Part shown: positions 1 through 11,104 of the stretch, piece by piece | Layout of the letters: every line of letters begins with the position of its first letter | Numbering within the stretch: position 1 is the stretch's first letter | Source of the DNA: Chinchilla lanigera | Lineage: Eukaryota > Chordata > Mammalia > Rodentia > Chinchillidae | NCBI RefSeq assembly: GCF_000276665.1 | Contig: NW_004955472.1 | Location: 6,839,793-6,903,792 of the forward strand | Length of the DNA stretch: 64,000 nucleotides | Reading direction: 5' to 3' | Made by a program: the position numbers and the translations under genes | Notes under the pieces: model-generated | Seen by the model: only the letters and a program-made list of their open reading frames with translations | The model's database searches: none | What the model was told of the DNA's origin: nothing

Positions 1-88
1 TTGGTTTTTCTCCGGTGCCGGGAACTGAACTCACGACCTTGCGCTTGCCAGGCAGGCGCTTTGCCGCTGAGCTAAATCCCCAGCCCCC
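1..88 (-). mobile_element. ID SINE, cut by window start
   Basis: Reverse-strand ID element (tRNA-Ala/BC1-derived). Read on the minus strand it begins GGGGCTGGGGATTTAGCTCA (pol III A box). It has a B-box region near 25-40 and ends in a CCGGYRCCGG-like sequence. The oligo(T) that would be its A-tail runs off the left edge. Little divergence from the other young copies suggests a recent insertion. Confidence 0.9.
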
Positions 89-169
89 CATATTCTGTTC
101 TTGAATTCATATATGCTTAGGCTCCCTGAAACTGGTTTTGGCCAAAGAATTATTTAGAACAGTCAGTTT

Positions 170-269
170 GGGCTGGGGATTTAGCTCAATGGCACAGCGC
201 CCGCGCGGCAAACACAGGGTCATGAGTTCGATCCCCGGTACCGGAAAAAAAAAAAAAAAAAAAAAAAAA
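170..269 (+). mobile_element. ID SINE, young, perfect 15-bp TSD
   Basis: Complete ID element with A box (TAGCTCAATGG), B box (GAGTTCGATCC), terminal palindrome CCGGTACCGG at 235-244 and a pure A-tail of about 25 bases. It is flanked by an identical 15-bp target duplication, TAGAACAGTCAGTTT, at 155-169 and 270-284. An uninterrupted tail and intact TSD point to very recent L1-driven retroposition. Confidence 0.96.
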
Positions 270-284
270 TAGAACAGTCAGTTT

Positions 285-1194
285 AACATCCTTGCATTCA
301 AGTAATTTTTATAATGGCATTTTTAGTCATATAACTTTGGTGAAATATTTAAATTAAAGTCGACATAGTGGTAAAGGGCCATTCCATACACTCTAATTGC
401 ATTTGCCTATTAAAATTTATACTGAAAAAAATAAATAAAATAAAATTTATGCTGAAATTGGATATTCCCACTAAAGCTGTCATTGATGAGAAATTTGTTG
501 TTCAAGGTCTGCGGCTGAGTCCTCATGAGCTGGACAGTGATTTCATCTTCTACTTTGTGCTCCTATTAGTGAAGAGTGCGGCTCGTTGTATGGCATTTTC
601 TCACTGTAACCTTGTGGCAATGAAGGCAGAAGTTTGTTTAAATGCATTTCCTGATTACCGTCACTTTTATTTGCCAATAAAATACTTGGTATCGTGGATT
701 TGTAAACTCTAAACATTTTTTCCGGTGTTCTCACTTGTAGGAACAAGGCATGAGCATGCCCACCCACTTATACAAAATTATATATTATGTAATTTTGTTG
801 CTTTCCATACCTAGGAAGAAATGTAAGTATTTAATGGTAGGTTACAATAGGATGGAATCAACTATATTTTTCATACCTCAGAAACTTTGATATCTTTATA
901 TCATTCTTAATTAAATCCCAGCTAGTTATATTTGCAAGAATATATTTACATTTATAATTTGAAATTTCTTGATAAATATAAAATGGTATGGTTTTGTCTT
1001 TTAATTAGAATTTAACTATGTCTACTATATAAATTGGCTGAAAAGCTATACTAGGAATTGGAAGAAAATCAGCTAATTTCCTTATTCACTCCTGCTTATA
1101 TTATTTGCATTTTGCTTCATCTTTGTATTCTGGTTTTCTTGCAAGAAATTTGTTAAAGATATTTGTCTACTTTGTGACATTTAATTCATTTAAA
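285..1194. other. Unassigned AT-rich stretch
   Basis: No repeat family or coding sequence recognised. The 114-codon open frame at 368-712 has no recognisable domain and is AT-rich background. Confidence 0.6.
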
Positions 1195-1530
1195 ACCAGG
1201 AATCTGAAAGGTACAATAGGTATTGTGAAAGGAAAAGAAACTGCTATGGAAAAGAGAAAAGAAAGAAAGAGAAGAAATTTAGATAGATAGATAGATACAC
1301 ACAAGATAGCTAAGATAATTGTACTACTAATTTCTATTGGTTTATTGAAAGGAATAGTTAATGCTTAAATTTTTGACAAATTTTACATGCTCATATCTGG
1401 TAATCTGAACTACTTTGAAGATAACAATATGCAACAAAATAATCATTGTTTATTCCCTATCATCTTGTTTTGAAATTCTATATCATTTTAATATTTTTTC
1501 TTACTTTTTATTCTCTTTAAAATAAAAATA
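1195..1530 (+). mobile_element. L1 3' UTR fragment (sense)
   Basis: This stretch matches, in opposite orientation, the 3' UTR attached to the L1 at 23076-24001. Shared parts are the GAAACTGCT segment near 1240, a purine tract, the reverse of the CCTTTCAATAAACCAATAG block near 1335-1355, the CTTTGAAGATAACAATATG block near 1415, and the end TCTTTAAAATAAA near 1515. A short (GATA)n lies at 1279-1298. No ORF2 part remains. Confidence 0.75.
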
Positions 1531-1914
1531 CTATAAATTCACTAAGCAACAGATATTGAAAAGGAAAAAATGAGTTAGGTCACTTTTATACCTATGTATT
1601 ATACTACCTCCTCTCTTTGGTAAATACACCTTGAGTGCTTTAGAAAATATGTACTATGTGTGTGACATTGATTTTATTATATATCCATATGCATTAAAAT
1701 TTTCAATTGTAAAAAATATATAAATAGAAGCTTTAATCCCTTTCAGCATATAAATTATCACATTGTACCTGAAGTTTGGTAAAAGTATCCCATTTTAAAA
1801 CACTGAAAAAGATTTTTGAAATGATAGAATCAAATGTTTTGATCAACTAAGCTTTTTAATTTCAATGAGGAGCTAAAGCTACTTCCTGGCAAGCACAAGG
1901 ACTAAGAGGAATGA
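1531..1914. other. Unassigned AT-rich stretch
   Basis: Nothing recognised. Low GC, no open frame of note. Confidence 0.5.
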
Positions 1915-2150
1915 ATTTCTAATCATTTACTGAGAACTTACTCCATATCAGGCACTATATCTCCAGGGATATAAAAATGATAAAAGTCATTTTTTTACTT
2001 TAGCTCAATGTTTAATAAGGATGACAAATAAATAACAGAAAAACTACCTTGTAATATGGTTTGTGTTATGATATAAAAACACACAGGTATGTAGAGGACA
2101 TTATAAAAGTGGCAATGGTTCACTTGATTTTTAAAGAATAAGTAGGGGTT
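1915..2150 (+). repeat. Ancient mammal-wide interspersed repeat, class uncertain
   Basis: Contains the diverged string ACTTACTCCATATCAGGCAC near 1938. This resembles the widespread 'last-in-many-mammals' motif ending in CCAGGCACTGTGCTAGG, followed by the usual TAATAAGGATGACAAATAAA-type continuation. The same family seems to recur at 29056, 34470, 53815, 54505, 59810 and 61405. I could not name it securely (L2-like or another old element). Confidence 0.45.
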
Positions 2151-2880
2151 GTGTGAACATAGAAGTAGAAGATCATATTTGATTTTAACTAGAAAAAAAA
2201 AAAGCATCTGTCTGCTAGCAAGTAGAAGAACTGGTATTCACATCTATGTGTTCTTCATCCTGTATCACACTGCCTTATAAAATAATGCAGAGAGGTTCCT
2301 TCTTTACCTGAACAATTCTTTTTATATGCAATAGCAACTTACAAGTACTGTGTATAAGACCCATTTTAAGTATTGTGTATAAGATCCATTTTAACAGTAT
2401 GCACATGAATTTTTCAAGTTGTATCTCAAGAACACTAGTACATGAAAATGCCTAGTCACAAATGGTTCTGTGGTTAAATCAGCTTGAGAAAGTCGAATCT
2501 CTGGTTCTCTCCAGTAAATTTATAACACACACTAACATAAATAATATTCTGGGAAATTATACAATAAAAACTTCATATGATAGTCCCCAAATGAATTAAG
2601 CATGGTAGATGTTTCAGCCCAAACTCAAGTGGAATATCTTGGGAAAAAATAGTATAGTCAATACCTTAATATGATAGATACAAACATCTTGGTTTAAGTT
2701 TTGGATACTTTTATAAGGGATTATCAGTTATCTCATTGGTAAATGTAACACAGCTTGAAAATTAGAATAACAAACAGTATATCATCATGTAGATCTTTAT
2801 TTCTTTATGTCCTTTAGTCATTTTATATGGGACTATGTATAGAAAGTGCTCTGAGATTATCCTAAATCAAAATACTCACA
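2151..2880. other. Unassigned stretch with a 2-copy 25-bp tandem repeat
   Basis: No family recognised. A unit containing TGTGTATAAGAYCCATTTTA is repeated twice at about 2346-2393 with few mismatches. Confidence 0.6.
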
Positions 2881-3030
2881 CTGGACGTGGTGATGCACAT
2901 GTGTAATCCCAGCAGTTGGGAGGATGAGGCAGAAGAACCTCCAGGAGTTCAAGGCCAGACTGGATTACATAGTGAGTTCAAGGCCAGTCTGAACTACATA
3001 CCAAGACTCTTTAAAAGAAAAAAAAAAGAC
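2881..3030 (+). mobile_element. B1 SINE
   Basis: 7SL-derived B1. It has the TAATCCCAGCAGTTGGGAGG core, the rodent internal duplication (GAGTTCAAGGCCAG seen twice, around 2945 and 2972) and an A-rich tail with CAA repeats at 3018-3042. Diverged by several substitutions, so not among the youngest copies. Confidence 0.93.
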
Positions 3031-3042
3031 AACAACAACAAC

Positions 3043-3579
3043 CTCACTTATAATTCAGTGTACTCTTTCTATAAAAGGTCTCTAGCATGTTTAATGTAAT
3101 GCTATATGATTTCCTGTTTTATTTTTTAGGAAAAGGCTGGACTGAGTGTGTTTGCGCATGTCAAACTGTGATATGATGTTTTATTTTAAAAGAAATCCCA
3201 AGTCTTGAGCTCCTCTCCACACAGATCGGGAATATTTGAAGTTACAAATGATAAACTATACAAGAGAAGCTTAAGAGCAAGCCCTGGTCTCTAGCTATAT
3301 CCACCAGCAGATTGGCTGACGGCAGCTCCAAGATCATTCTTAGAGCTACAGATTCCCAAGTGCATAATTCCTGGTGGGGACTGGCTTGTCACAACACGGT
3401 GCCAGTTACGAGGTTCTGTTGAGGCCTGGGTTATTCATAAATGGTGAAAATCACAGGATGATGAACTCTGCATGTTTATTAATGAACATAGAAAAGCTTG
3501 CCTGTAGGAAAAGTGCTGAGACAGGATGAAAACATCGATTCTTAGCATTCGCCATAGGAAGCTGGGAAAGAGATGATTG
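3043..3579. other. Unassigned stretch
   Basis: No repeat or gene recognised between the two B1 copies. Confidence 0.5.
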
Positions 3580-3735
3580 GGCCAGGGGTGGTGGTGCAGT
3601 TCTTGTAATCCAAACACTTGGGAAGCTGAGGCAGGAGGATAACAGAGAGTTTGAGGTGAGCTTGGGCTATGTAATGAGTTCAAGATCAGCCTGAACTACA
3701 TAGCAAAAGCCTGTCTCAAAAACAAAAACAATGAC
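3580..3735 (+). mobile_element. B1 SINE, old
   Basis: B1 with core GTAATCCAAACACTTGGGAA, GCTGAGGCAGGAGGAT and the terminal CTGTCTCAAAAACAAAAACA tail. Several substitutions, including in the B box region, mark it as older than the 18913 copy. Confidence 0.93.
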
Positions 3736-5379
3736 AATCCCCTACATATTTGCCATTTTATCTACTTTGAAACCCATGCAGGTAGTAACTACACAGATTA
3801 TGCAAAAGCCCTTCTTTTAATAAAATTATATTGATATATTTCAAATATAAATAAATGTGTGGGACTGAATTTTCAATACTTACCTTTTAAAAAGGTAACT
3901 AAACATTTTAGTAACAGTACATGATTAATAAAAAATTTCATTCTTTTCTTCCATGAAAACCTAACAGTTTCAAAAGTAAGCCTCCTTTTTTAGGTAAGTC
4001 CATGGTAGAGATGAAAAATTTTTCCACTGGAGACCCAATTTGATGTGGAAGTCATGAGGTCAGCCTACAGAAAGGACTTCAAACTTAAATTGCATCTTAT
4101 TCTCCTCTTTTCATAAGTTCTTAAATGTTATACAAATATACTTGCTGCAAATCCATTATACTCAAAACAGATATAATATTGAGTACAGCAGAAGTGGCAA
4201 TATCTGAAATGCTCTGGCCGTTCAGAAACCATGTCTGGGACTGGTTTAGGGTCCATCTGGGCAGTTGTTCCTGTACTACCAATGTACTACTATGCCACTT
4301 ACAAACACAAGAGATGGCAAATAACTACAAGGAAAGGACACAAACTTGAGTCCTCTTCAGCATTCATAAGCTCGTTTTAATAATAAGAAATTAAGTCTCC
4401 AAGGGTGTAAGAAATTACACGAACTCATACATGAAGATAAGTCACAAGAAAAAGAAGGAATTTTCAGCACTTTGCTTTGAAGTGCTTTCTGTAAGAAAAG
4501 GATATCCTAGTTTACAGAAAATCTTGATTAAAATATAGCTTCCCTCTGGGAGACTCTATATATATTGTAGGTGTGTGTGTTTTGTTTTCATCATAAAGAA
4601 AATTAAATTTTGGTAAAGCCCTTGTGAATAGTATTCACATTTTAGAGGAAAGCAGAGGATACTTTCACTCACATATCATGCAGTACTACTGGGCATACAA
4701 AAAAGAGAGGAATGTGTTAGAATAGCACTTGCTGAAAATCTGTTATGCACAACACAGATATAATGTAGAGTACGACAGAAGTGGCTCTTTCTTGCTCTTA
4801 GTATTTATCCCAGCTTTTTAAACATACAAATGGTCAAAATCAATACAATCCTAATAAATCAAACTCTCAGGATCAGTCCTGGACATTGGTTTATGTTCAT
4901 ACTCCCCCAGATAATCTTAGTTTGAAGCCAGAGCTAAGAACTATTAATTTGCAGTCTCTGAGACTGGCCACAGTGCCTTGACTGTCCACCCTACCTGCCC
5001 TCTTCCCAGCTATGATATCCCAGCAAAGAACTCAGAATCTAGCATCAGTAGTGAAGGCCTCATATTTATTAAAGTAAGGATTAATACTTTTAAAAGTTTT
5101 ACCATGTTCCGTTTGTGTGATTCTAATTTTTCTTAACATAGAGATAAGTGAATACTGTTGAAATATATGTTCCCAAAACTTGAGAACATATGTTCCCAAA
5201 ACTTGGGTATGCTATGCCATCCTTTATGATCTTGCTTCTATTTTGATGGTCAGATTTGTACCTTATGCCTCTCCCTTGCGGCCTGAAATCCAGTCCTACC
5301 ACACTGCCAGGAGTTCCCCAGTTGACTGTACTATTTCTGTAGCCCTCTGTCTATATTAATCTCAGTACCTGAAGCACTG
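3736..5379. other. Unassigned stretch with dispersed short duplications
   Basis: No gene or named repeat. Two related ~60-bp segments occur at 4138-4197 and 4728-4785, sharing ACTTGCTG, ACAGATATAAT and CAGAAGTGGC in order. An 18-bp exact tandem duplication (ATATGTTCCCAAAACTTG) is at 5165-5182 and 5188-5205. Confidence 0.6.
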
Positions 5380-5625
5380 GCTCTGCCTCCTGTCATCGAA
5401 TTCCTGTCCATTCTCCAGGATTCAGCGTTCAGGTCACATGCCCTCTGTAGATAGCACGTGTCACTTAATCTTGCCTGACTCCAAGTTGAGCCAGGAAGCC
5501 TTCCCATGACTCCCAGTACAGGAGTCTGCTTCCCTCCCCTTGGTGTTTATGACATGCCCTTGCCTGTTTACTGCTGTTTTCCTCTCCGAATCACAAATTT
5601 CTTGACAGTGGGAAGAAAATGTGTA
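5380..5625 (+). repeat. L2 LINE 3'-region fossil
   Basis: Matches the known L2 order: CAGGAAGCCTTCCCATGACT at about 5491, a TTTACTGCTGTTTTCC region near 5568, then a segment equivalent to 'gactgtgagctcc' (TTCTTGACAGTGGGAAG, 5599). Highly diverged. It ends where the L1 3' UTR fragment begins. Confidence 0.6.
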
Positions 5626-5629
5626 CTAG

Positions 5630-5970
5630 TCAGCATTTTTGAAATTTACTTTAAAGAGAGAAAAAAAGAAAAACAAGATAACAACAACAAAGACAAAAAC
5701 AACACAAAAACAATGAAAGCAACACAGAATTTCAAAATGGGATGATAGGAAATTAACAATGGTTGTTATATTACTTATTGTCATCTTCAGTGAAGTTGCT
5801 CAGATGACCCGATGTAAGAATGCAAGATTGATCAAGCAATTAAACGTTAACTGTTCCTTTCAATAAATCACTAGAAATTAGTGATGCAATTATTTTAGCT
5901 ATCTTATATATATATATATATTTCCCTCCCTTTTCTCCTTTCCCCCATCCCAGTTGTTCTTTTCTTTAAA
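5630..5970 (-). mobile_element. L1 3' UTR fragment (antisense)
   Basis: Same family and orientation as the 3' UTR part of the L1 at 23076-24001. Shared blocks are ACTTTAAAGAGAGAAAAAAA (3' end), ACAATGGTTGTTATATTACT near 5757, ATTAAACGTTAACTGTTCCT at 5840-5859 and CCCATCCCAGTTGTTCTTTT at 5945-5964. Only 3' UTR remains. Confidence 0.75.
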
Positions 5971-6199
5971 AAAATATAAACATAAAATGAAGAAAGGAAA
6001 AAATATATGTACATACAAGATATTTAAGATTGTTATACAGCCAGTTTCTTGTAGTACCTTAAAAAAGACAGTCTTGTGCTAATATTTTATAGACAAGATA
6101 GCATATATTTATCTTCTACTCTGAATAACTACTAGGCAGATGACAGTACACAATGTACTAACTACTGTGACTGTCCTAATGACTTGTTTTGAAACTCAT

Positions 6200-6275
6200 C
6201 ATTTTATCCCTATTTTGTAGCATAATGCCAAGCACATAGTAGATTCTCTATGAATGTTTGTTACATTGGCTTTAT
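6200..6275 (+). repeat. L2/MIR-type 3' end fossil
   Basis: Contains GCATAATGCCAAGCACATAG followed by an equivalent of 'gctcaataaatgtttgtt' (CTCTATGAATGTTTGTTACA). This is the typical terminal part of L2 and MIR elements. Confidence 0.55.
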
Positions 6276-7362
6276 TTGAAGACAGATTTTTATTTGTGCA
6301 CACACAGAGTAAATGGCCATTATATAAAAATTGCAGACCCAAATAACTTGCACACAAAATGCCCAAATGATTATTGCCCCATGAGGAAACATTTTCATGC
6401 ACATGTAAACCAATAGATGTTCCTCCTCTCTCATTTACTAGATTTGATTTCTTAAGAAAACCCTTTATCTTTTTAGACTTTAATTTGTGATTGTGAGAAT
6501 GTGTATGCCAGAAGCTTGTTTCAAGAGCTAAGATTTCCAGGTTCCATTCTGGAAGACTCATGCCACAAATTTGCAAATTCCCAGAAGAAGTTAATGCTGC
6601 AAAGTTGGGTGTTCCTGCTGCTCTCTGGCAAAGGACTGCTGGGCTTCATAGCGTCCTCTCTGGCAGATGGCGGCAGAGCCAGCTGCTGATGCATCTTTGA
6701 AAACATGTGCTCCATGGTATAAACCCAAAGGCTCAAAGCCCTGCTCTTTAGCTACATGAGGCCCCCAAGTTCCCTGCCGTGGATACTACCTCCTGAGCAT
6801 GAGGTGTGAATGATGTGCTTTGTGTTGAAGCAGAAATAATGTTATTCAAATGATAGCCTAATAAACTAATCATTGCTTCTAATTGCTGGTATTAATACTT
6901 TAAATTTCCCTTCTCCAAGATTATTGCTGTCTTCCTTAAGCAGTTCTCAAACGTGCAGCATTTTTTTTACTTTGTCAAAGATCAGATTGCCGTAGGAATA
7001 TTTTTGGACTGTTTTTCAGAATCCGTAATTTTATTGCTGAATTTGCTACAGAGAACTGTCTGCTTCTTTAATGAATTAAGATTGAAATCTGGAACACCGG
7101 CTGGGCCCAGCTCACCCACTGCTGGTTCAAAGCTCCTTAGCATATCAAAGTGATGAGAGCACAGAGCTCCTAGCGCAGGAGACAGCCCGGGCTGCGGGGT
7201 GAGAGCCGGGACTCCTGGATTGCAGGCAGTGACTGCAGTGCCCGGGGCAGTTGTGACTTTGAATGTTCTGTACTTACTGTTAGGTACAAGAAACGCTAAC
7301 ACTACTGTGCAAACTGTGTCCTAGACTCTTGCATATTCTTGGACAAAATGTATATGCTACTT
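6276..7362. other. Unassigned single-copy stretch
   Basis: No repeat named. Overlapping open frames on both strands (6199-7302) show no family resemblance. The 7100-7260 part is locally GC-rich and could be regulatory, but nothing specific is seen. Confidence 0.5.
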
Positions 7363-7568
7363 TGGTTTTTTGGTCTTGCTTTTTTGTTTCTTGGCAACGT
7401 TGAACTCGGGGCCTTCCCACTGAGCCATATCACCAACCCTCTCTTATTTTTCATTTTGGGGCAAGTTCACACTAAGTCATTAGGTTGCCCAGGCTGGGTT
7501 TGAACTTGTGATTCTCCTGCCTCAACCTCCCCAGTGCTAGGATTACAATCATATGCCCCAGGCCCAGC
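7363..7568 (-). mobile_element. B4 SINE (ID-B1 fusion), old
   Basis: On the minus strand a B1-like left part (GTAATCCTAGCACTGGGGAG, GAGGCAGGAGAATCACAAG) is followed by an ID-like part (GGGTTGGTGATATGGCTCAG). This is the arrangement of B4 elements of mouse-related rodents. Both parts are strongly diverged. Confidence 0.75.
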
Positions 7569-7984
7569 TTTTTTTTTTTAATGTAGTTTTTATGAAAAAT
7601 ATTTTTTTATTCTTGATCCCCGCTTAATCATTCAACTTACAAGTTGCTCAGAGTTTAAAAAATTTTACCGGTGCATGTTTGCAGTGCGTAATGATTACAC
7701 TCACATAGGGAATTAGTAGGTGTACCTAGCACATCTCATCTCTCTTTACAGTTCTCCCCCCCCGCTCCCTCCTCCCTCTGTTGCTTGGCCCCCTTCCTCC
7801 AATGTCAGTGACACTGCATTAGGGGGAAGAAGAGGGCTATGGAAGGAAAGTGTGTGTCTTGAAATTCGTAAGTGCATGGCTGGAGCCCAGCTCTAACACT
7901 AGTCATCGTGCGAAATTTCATCAAACCTCCCTTCCAGTGTCATTGTGCAGGTTGAGTGAGACCATAATCGAGCTCATTAGGATG
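7569..7984. other. Unassigned, possible antisense L1 scrap
   Basis: The 7640-7740 part (GTGCGTAATGATTACACTCA) loosely resembles an antisense old-L1 segment. I do not call it separately. A C-rich block is at 7756-7800. Confidence 0.3.
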
Positions 7985-8102
7985 CAGTCATCTCCAAGAA
8001 ACAGAGATTCATGTCCCTTTTGTTCTCTGCAGTATCTCTAGTGTCTTGAAGAGTTCTTTCTATGAAGAAGTTACTTAGTAAATATGTTTGGATAAATGAA
8101 TA
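7985..8102 (+). repeat. L2 3'-end fossil
   Basis: Order of motifs fits the L2 terminus: GCAGTATCTCTAGTGTCTTG then TTACTTAGTAAATATGTTTG and GATAAATGAATA at the end, like the 'caataaatgtttgttgaatgaatga' terminus. Confidence 0.55.
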
Positions 8103-8598
8103 TCATATATGCAAAAAGCCAGCCATAATACTTAGTGCACAAGAGAAACTTCAATAAATAAAAGTTATTAGAATTGTTTACAGAACCAATGAGCGTGGGG
8201 AAAGTCTACTCAGTAGACAAGATTTAAAAATCTAGAATGTTAAATCATCATACACACATCTCAAATTTTTAGACACAAAGTCATAAGAGGAAATTGTGTG
8301 TGACAGAACTAAAATTCAAATTATTATATCATAATGTTCTCTATAAAACATAAAGAACAATGCTTAAAGTTTTAAAAAATAGCCATAATCCTCCTCTAAT
8401 GCTATCATTAGTACTTTTGGCGTTTATATTTTATCGCACATGCACGTGTGCTTGCCTTATTATATTCAGAGTGGAATCCAACCTACATGCATGTGAGATG
8501 TAGAGTGTAGGTGTATACATTTGATATATGTGTTGTTATTTTCTCTGATTATGATATTTTAAATATTTCTGTATATCCTTCATTATAATCATTTTAAT

Positions 8599-8672
8599 GG
8601 AACTCTGGATGTAGCTCAGTAGATGAGCATTTGCCTGGTATGCCGAAAGCAGTGTGTTCTTTCCCCAACATC

Positions 8673-8676
<4 letters not shown>
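8599..8676 (+). mobile_element. ID SINE, diverged
   Basis: GGAACTCTGGATGTAGCTCA through TTTCCCCAACATCAAAA matches an ID with many substitutions. Its A-tail has become a (CA)n array at 8677-8716. It sits inside the antisense L1M fossil and so is younger than it. Confidence 0.8.

Positions 8677-8716
<40 letters not shown>
8677..8716. repeat. (CA)n microsatellite
   Basis: Uninterrupted CA dinucleotide array of about 20 units grown from the tail of the ID at 8599. It creates spurious open frames on both strands. Confidence 0.97.
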
Positions 8717-9025
8717 ATTTTTGTGACTGCAGAGTATTTGCTTGGGTTGATTTTAGTAAATCTGTTCCACTAATCTTGGACGTGTTTGCTACTTTCAGGC
8801 TTTTGGAATCATGGATAGCTGTTTTATGCATACATTTTTGTTTCTGTTGAATCATTTGATTAAGAGAAATTCTAGAGAGTAAAATTACTAGATCAGAGTG
8901 TATACATCTTTATTTTCTTAATATACTGTCTTCTATAGAAGGTATACCAATTTATAAGATCACTAGAAAATAAAAATAACAGATTTTTTTCCATTTGCAC
9001 CACCAACAAGTACAGTGTTTTTAAA

Positions 9026-9578
9026 TTTAGTGGTTACAAGGTCACTGAAGGTATCTCCAAGTTCCATCGAGGATAATCTTTCCTCTGTGCTCTAGGTAAT
9101 TTCTGCATCCACAAGTCAGTTGTATATCTGCTCACACAATGTTGTTTAGATTTTGAGGCTTCCTTCTGTATTAGAATGCACTCTTCACATATTATAAATG
9201 TCATTTTTTTCATATTACAGTACAAGTTTTTCAATCAGTTGTTATATAGGAAACTTAATTACAACATTTTTCACTTAGTTATTATATATTCATTTATCGC
9301 ACTATGTTTCTTTGATTTTTTCCTGGGGATTATTATACTGTGTAAGGCAGGATTTTAACACATTTCTAAATTGTTATATTCACTTTAATGTCATTTGTTA
9401 AATATGCTTCTTTGTCCCTTTTATTCAGAAAAGCTAACCTTTTGCATGTATGTTTTGGGATTTTTTTTAATTTTTCTATTATTTTACGTCTTTATGTATT
9501 TGCTCCAGTACCACACAGTTTTAAATTCTAATTCTTTGTATTTAATGTCTGATACTGTTAGATTTCTTTCCTTTCAAT
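9026..9578. other. Unassigned T-rich stretch
   Basis: Very T-rich on this strand, with no secure repeat assignment. Probably decayed LINE sequence. Confidence 0.4.
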
Positions 9579-9729
9579 TTTTTTTATTTTTGAGACAGGG
9601 TCTCACTATGTAGTTCAAGCTGGACTTTCACTCATTATGTAGCCCATGCTGGCCTCAAATTCACAGTGATCCTCCTCCTTCAGCCTCCCAAGTGCCAGAA
9701 TTACAGGCATCCACCACCACACCAGGCTT
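9579..9729 (-). mobile_element. B1 SINE
   Basis: Antisense B1: oligo(T) then GAGACAGGGTCTCACTATGT, the internal duplication (TAGTTCAAGCTGG and TAGCCCATGCTGG), CTCCTCCTTCAGCCTCCCAA, and the start ACCACCACACCAGGC. Confidence 0.95.
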
Positions 9730-10068
9730 CAATTTTTCTGTTATATTATTTTTTGTCATTTTTCATGGAGATTTTGTTAAATTCTAAAAAATCATATTGT
9801 TAATTTGAAATTTTGTTACATTTATGAATTTTCTTCATATGAGCAGATAGGTTTATAATCTTTAATCTCGCTAAGGCATTTTAGTTCATTGTCCTTCATT
9901 TTAGTTAAAAAAAAAATAAAACTTCTGATAAGAGTTTATAGCTTTCTGTAGGATTTGGTTCTTTTCTTGTTCAGCATAAACCTAAGTTTTTAGATTCCTT
10001 CTCAAGAAATATTAATAGCTAATATTTGTAGTTGACATGTGCAATTAAAGTTTTTTTATATATACATC
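9730..10068. other. Unassigned AT-rich stretch
   Basis: Nothing recognised between two antisense B1 copies. Confidence 0.5.
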
Positions 10069-10212
10069 TTTCTGAGACAGGGTTTCACTCTGCAGTTCAG
10101 GCTGACCTTGAGCTCACTTTGTAGCCCAGGCTGGCCTTGAACTCGCAACAATCCTCCTGCCTCGGCCTCCAGCGTGCTGGGATTGCAGGTGTGCACCACC
10201 ACGCCCGTCAGT
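10069..10212 (-). mobile_element. B1 SINE
   Basis: Antisense B1 with GAGACAGGGTTTCACTCTGC, the internal duplication, CCTCCTGCCTCGGCCTCCAG and ACCACCACGCCCGTCA. It retains several CpGs and is less diverged than the 9579 copy. Confidence 0.95.
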
Positions 10213-11035
10213 GTAATTATAATTATAATTGCATAAATGTATTTGCTCAAGTTCATGTAAGACTCCTAAAAGAAAACTACCTTCTTCATTGCCATGATAC
10301 AAGAGAAAGTGAAGTTTTGATTGGTCATGCAGGATGCCTTGGCCCACATCACTGTCAAATGGTAGGACTATAATTTGCACCCAGAAATGTCTGACTTCAA
10401 ATGCAGTCCTTTAATCAACATCTTGCACTTATTGCACTGGGATTATGAACTATTAAGATGGTAAAATTTAGTCAAAATAAAATCAAAACTCTTGTGCTAA
10501 GGTCAGTATTTCAACTGAGAAAGAAGAAAACGAGTATGTGTCTAAAATGTGAGCCAGAATACAGTTCTTCGGTAGATCTTTAAATTGATATAAACTAATG
10601 TGACATGGCTACTGTAGAGACAACTCCCTGCTGGAACTGAGAACCACCTTTCACAAGCAGAAGGCAAGCTCAAACCAGGTAAAGAAGCAGATCTCTCTAG
10701 GTGGTAGGTGGTCTAGTGTTCTGTGACAGCAAGATGTGGTAGATAGCCCCCCATTCCTGCAGAGCACACCTGTCTAGTCTTCACATCAGAAAAAGTCACT
10801 GATGGCAGGTTAAGCCACCAGAATGTGTGCTTGATCTATTTACTCTCTGCTTAACAGCACACTCTGGGGTCTCTATAATCAGGTTCACATTCTTAAGGGA
10901 ATGGGAGACTTTCTGAGATGCAGCAGTAATCTTGGCCCTCTCTGGTAATAAGAGTCCTGCAATTAACTCACTTCCAGGTCATAACATGGAACATCTTCAC
11001 AAGAATTATCCAAACCATACAAAACCCAGTTCTTC
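10213..11035. other. Unassigned stretch
   Basis: (TAATTA)-type simple sequence at 10213-10231, then no recognised repeat or gene. Confidence 0.5.
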
Positions 11036-11102
<67 letters not shown>

Positions 11103-11104
11103 AT
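11036..11104. repeat. (TA)n(CA)n compound microsatellite
   Basis: About 12 TA units pass directly into about 19 CA units and end in ATATATA. Alternating purine-pyrimidine throughout. Confidence 0.97.

Larger units (their letters stand above)
8480..9025 (-). mobile_element. Old L1 (L1M-like) 3' part, antisense, interrupted
   Basis: The flanks of the ID at 8599 read as an antisense ancient L1 3' region. CCTTCATTATAATCATTTTA lies to the left. To the right are GAGTAAAATTACTAGATCAG (equivalent of 'tggaattgctgggtca'), TATACCAATTTATAAGATCA and TTTGCACCACCAACAAG. Divergence is high and no frame survives. Confidence 0.6.

Noticed and set aside
170..245. tRNA gene
   Set aside because: tRNA-like A and B boxes belong to an ID SINE; there is an A-tail and target duplication and no cloverleaf acceptor stem. 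Same for the other ID copies.
7640..7740. Antisense L1 fragment
   Set aside because: Only short word similarity; too weak to call as a feature.
8616..8855. Open frames on both strands with His-Thr or Cys-Val repeats
   Set aside because: They are translations of the (CA)n microsatellite. The same holds at 10932-11120, 13823-14080 and 15886-16282.
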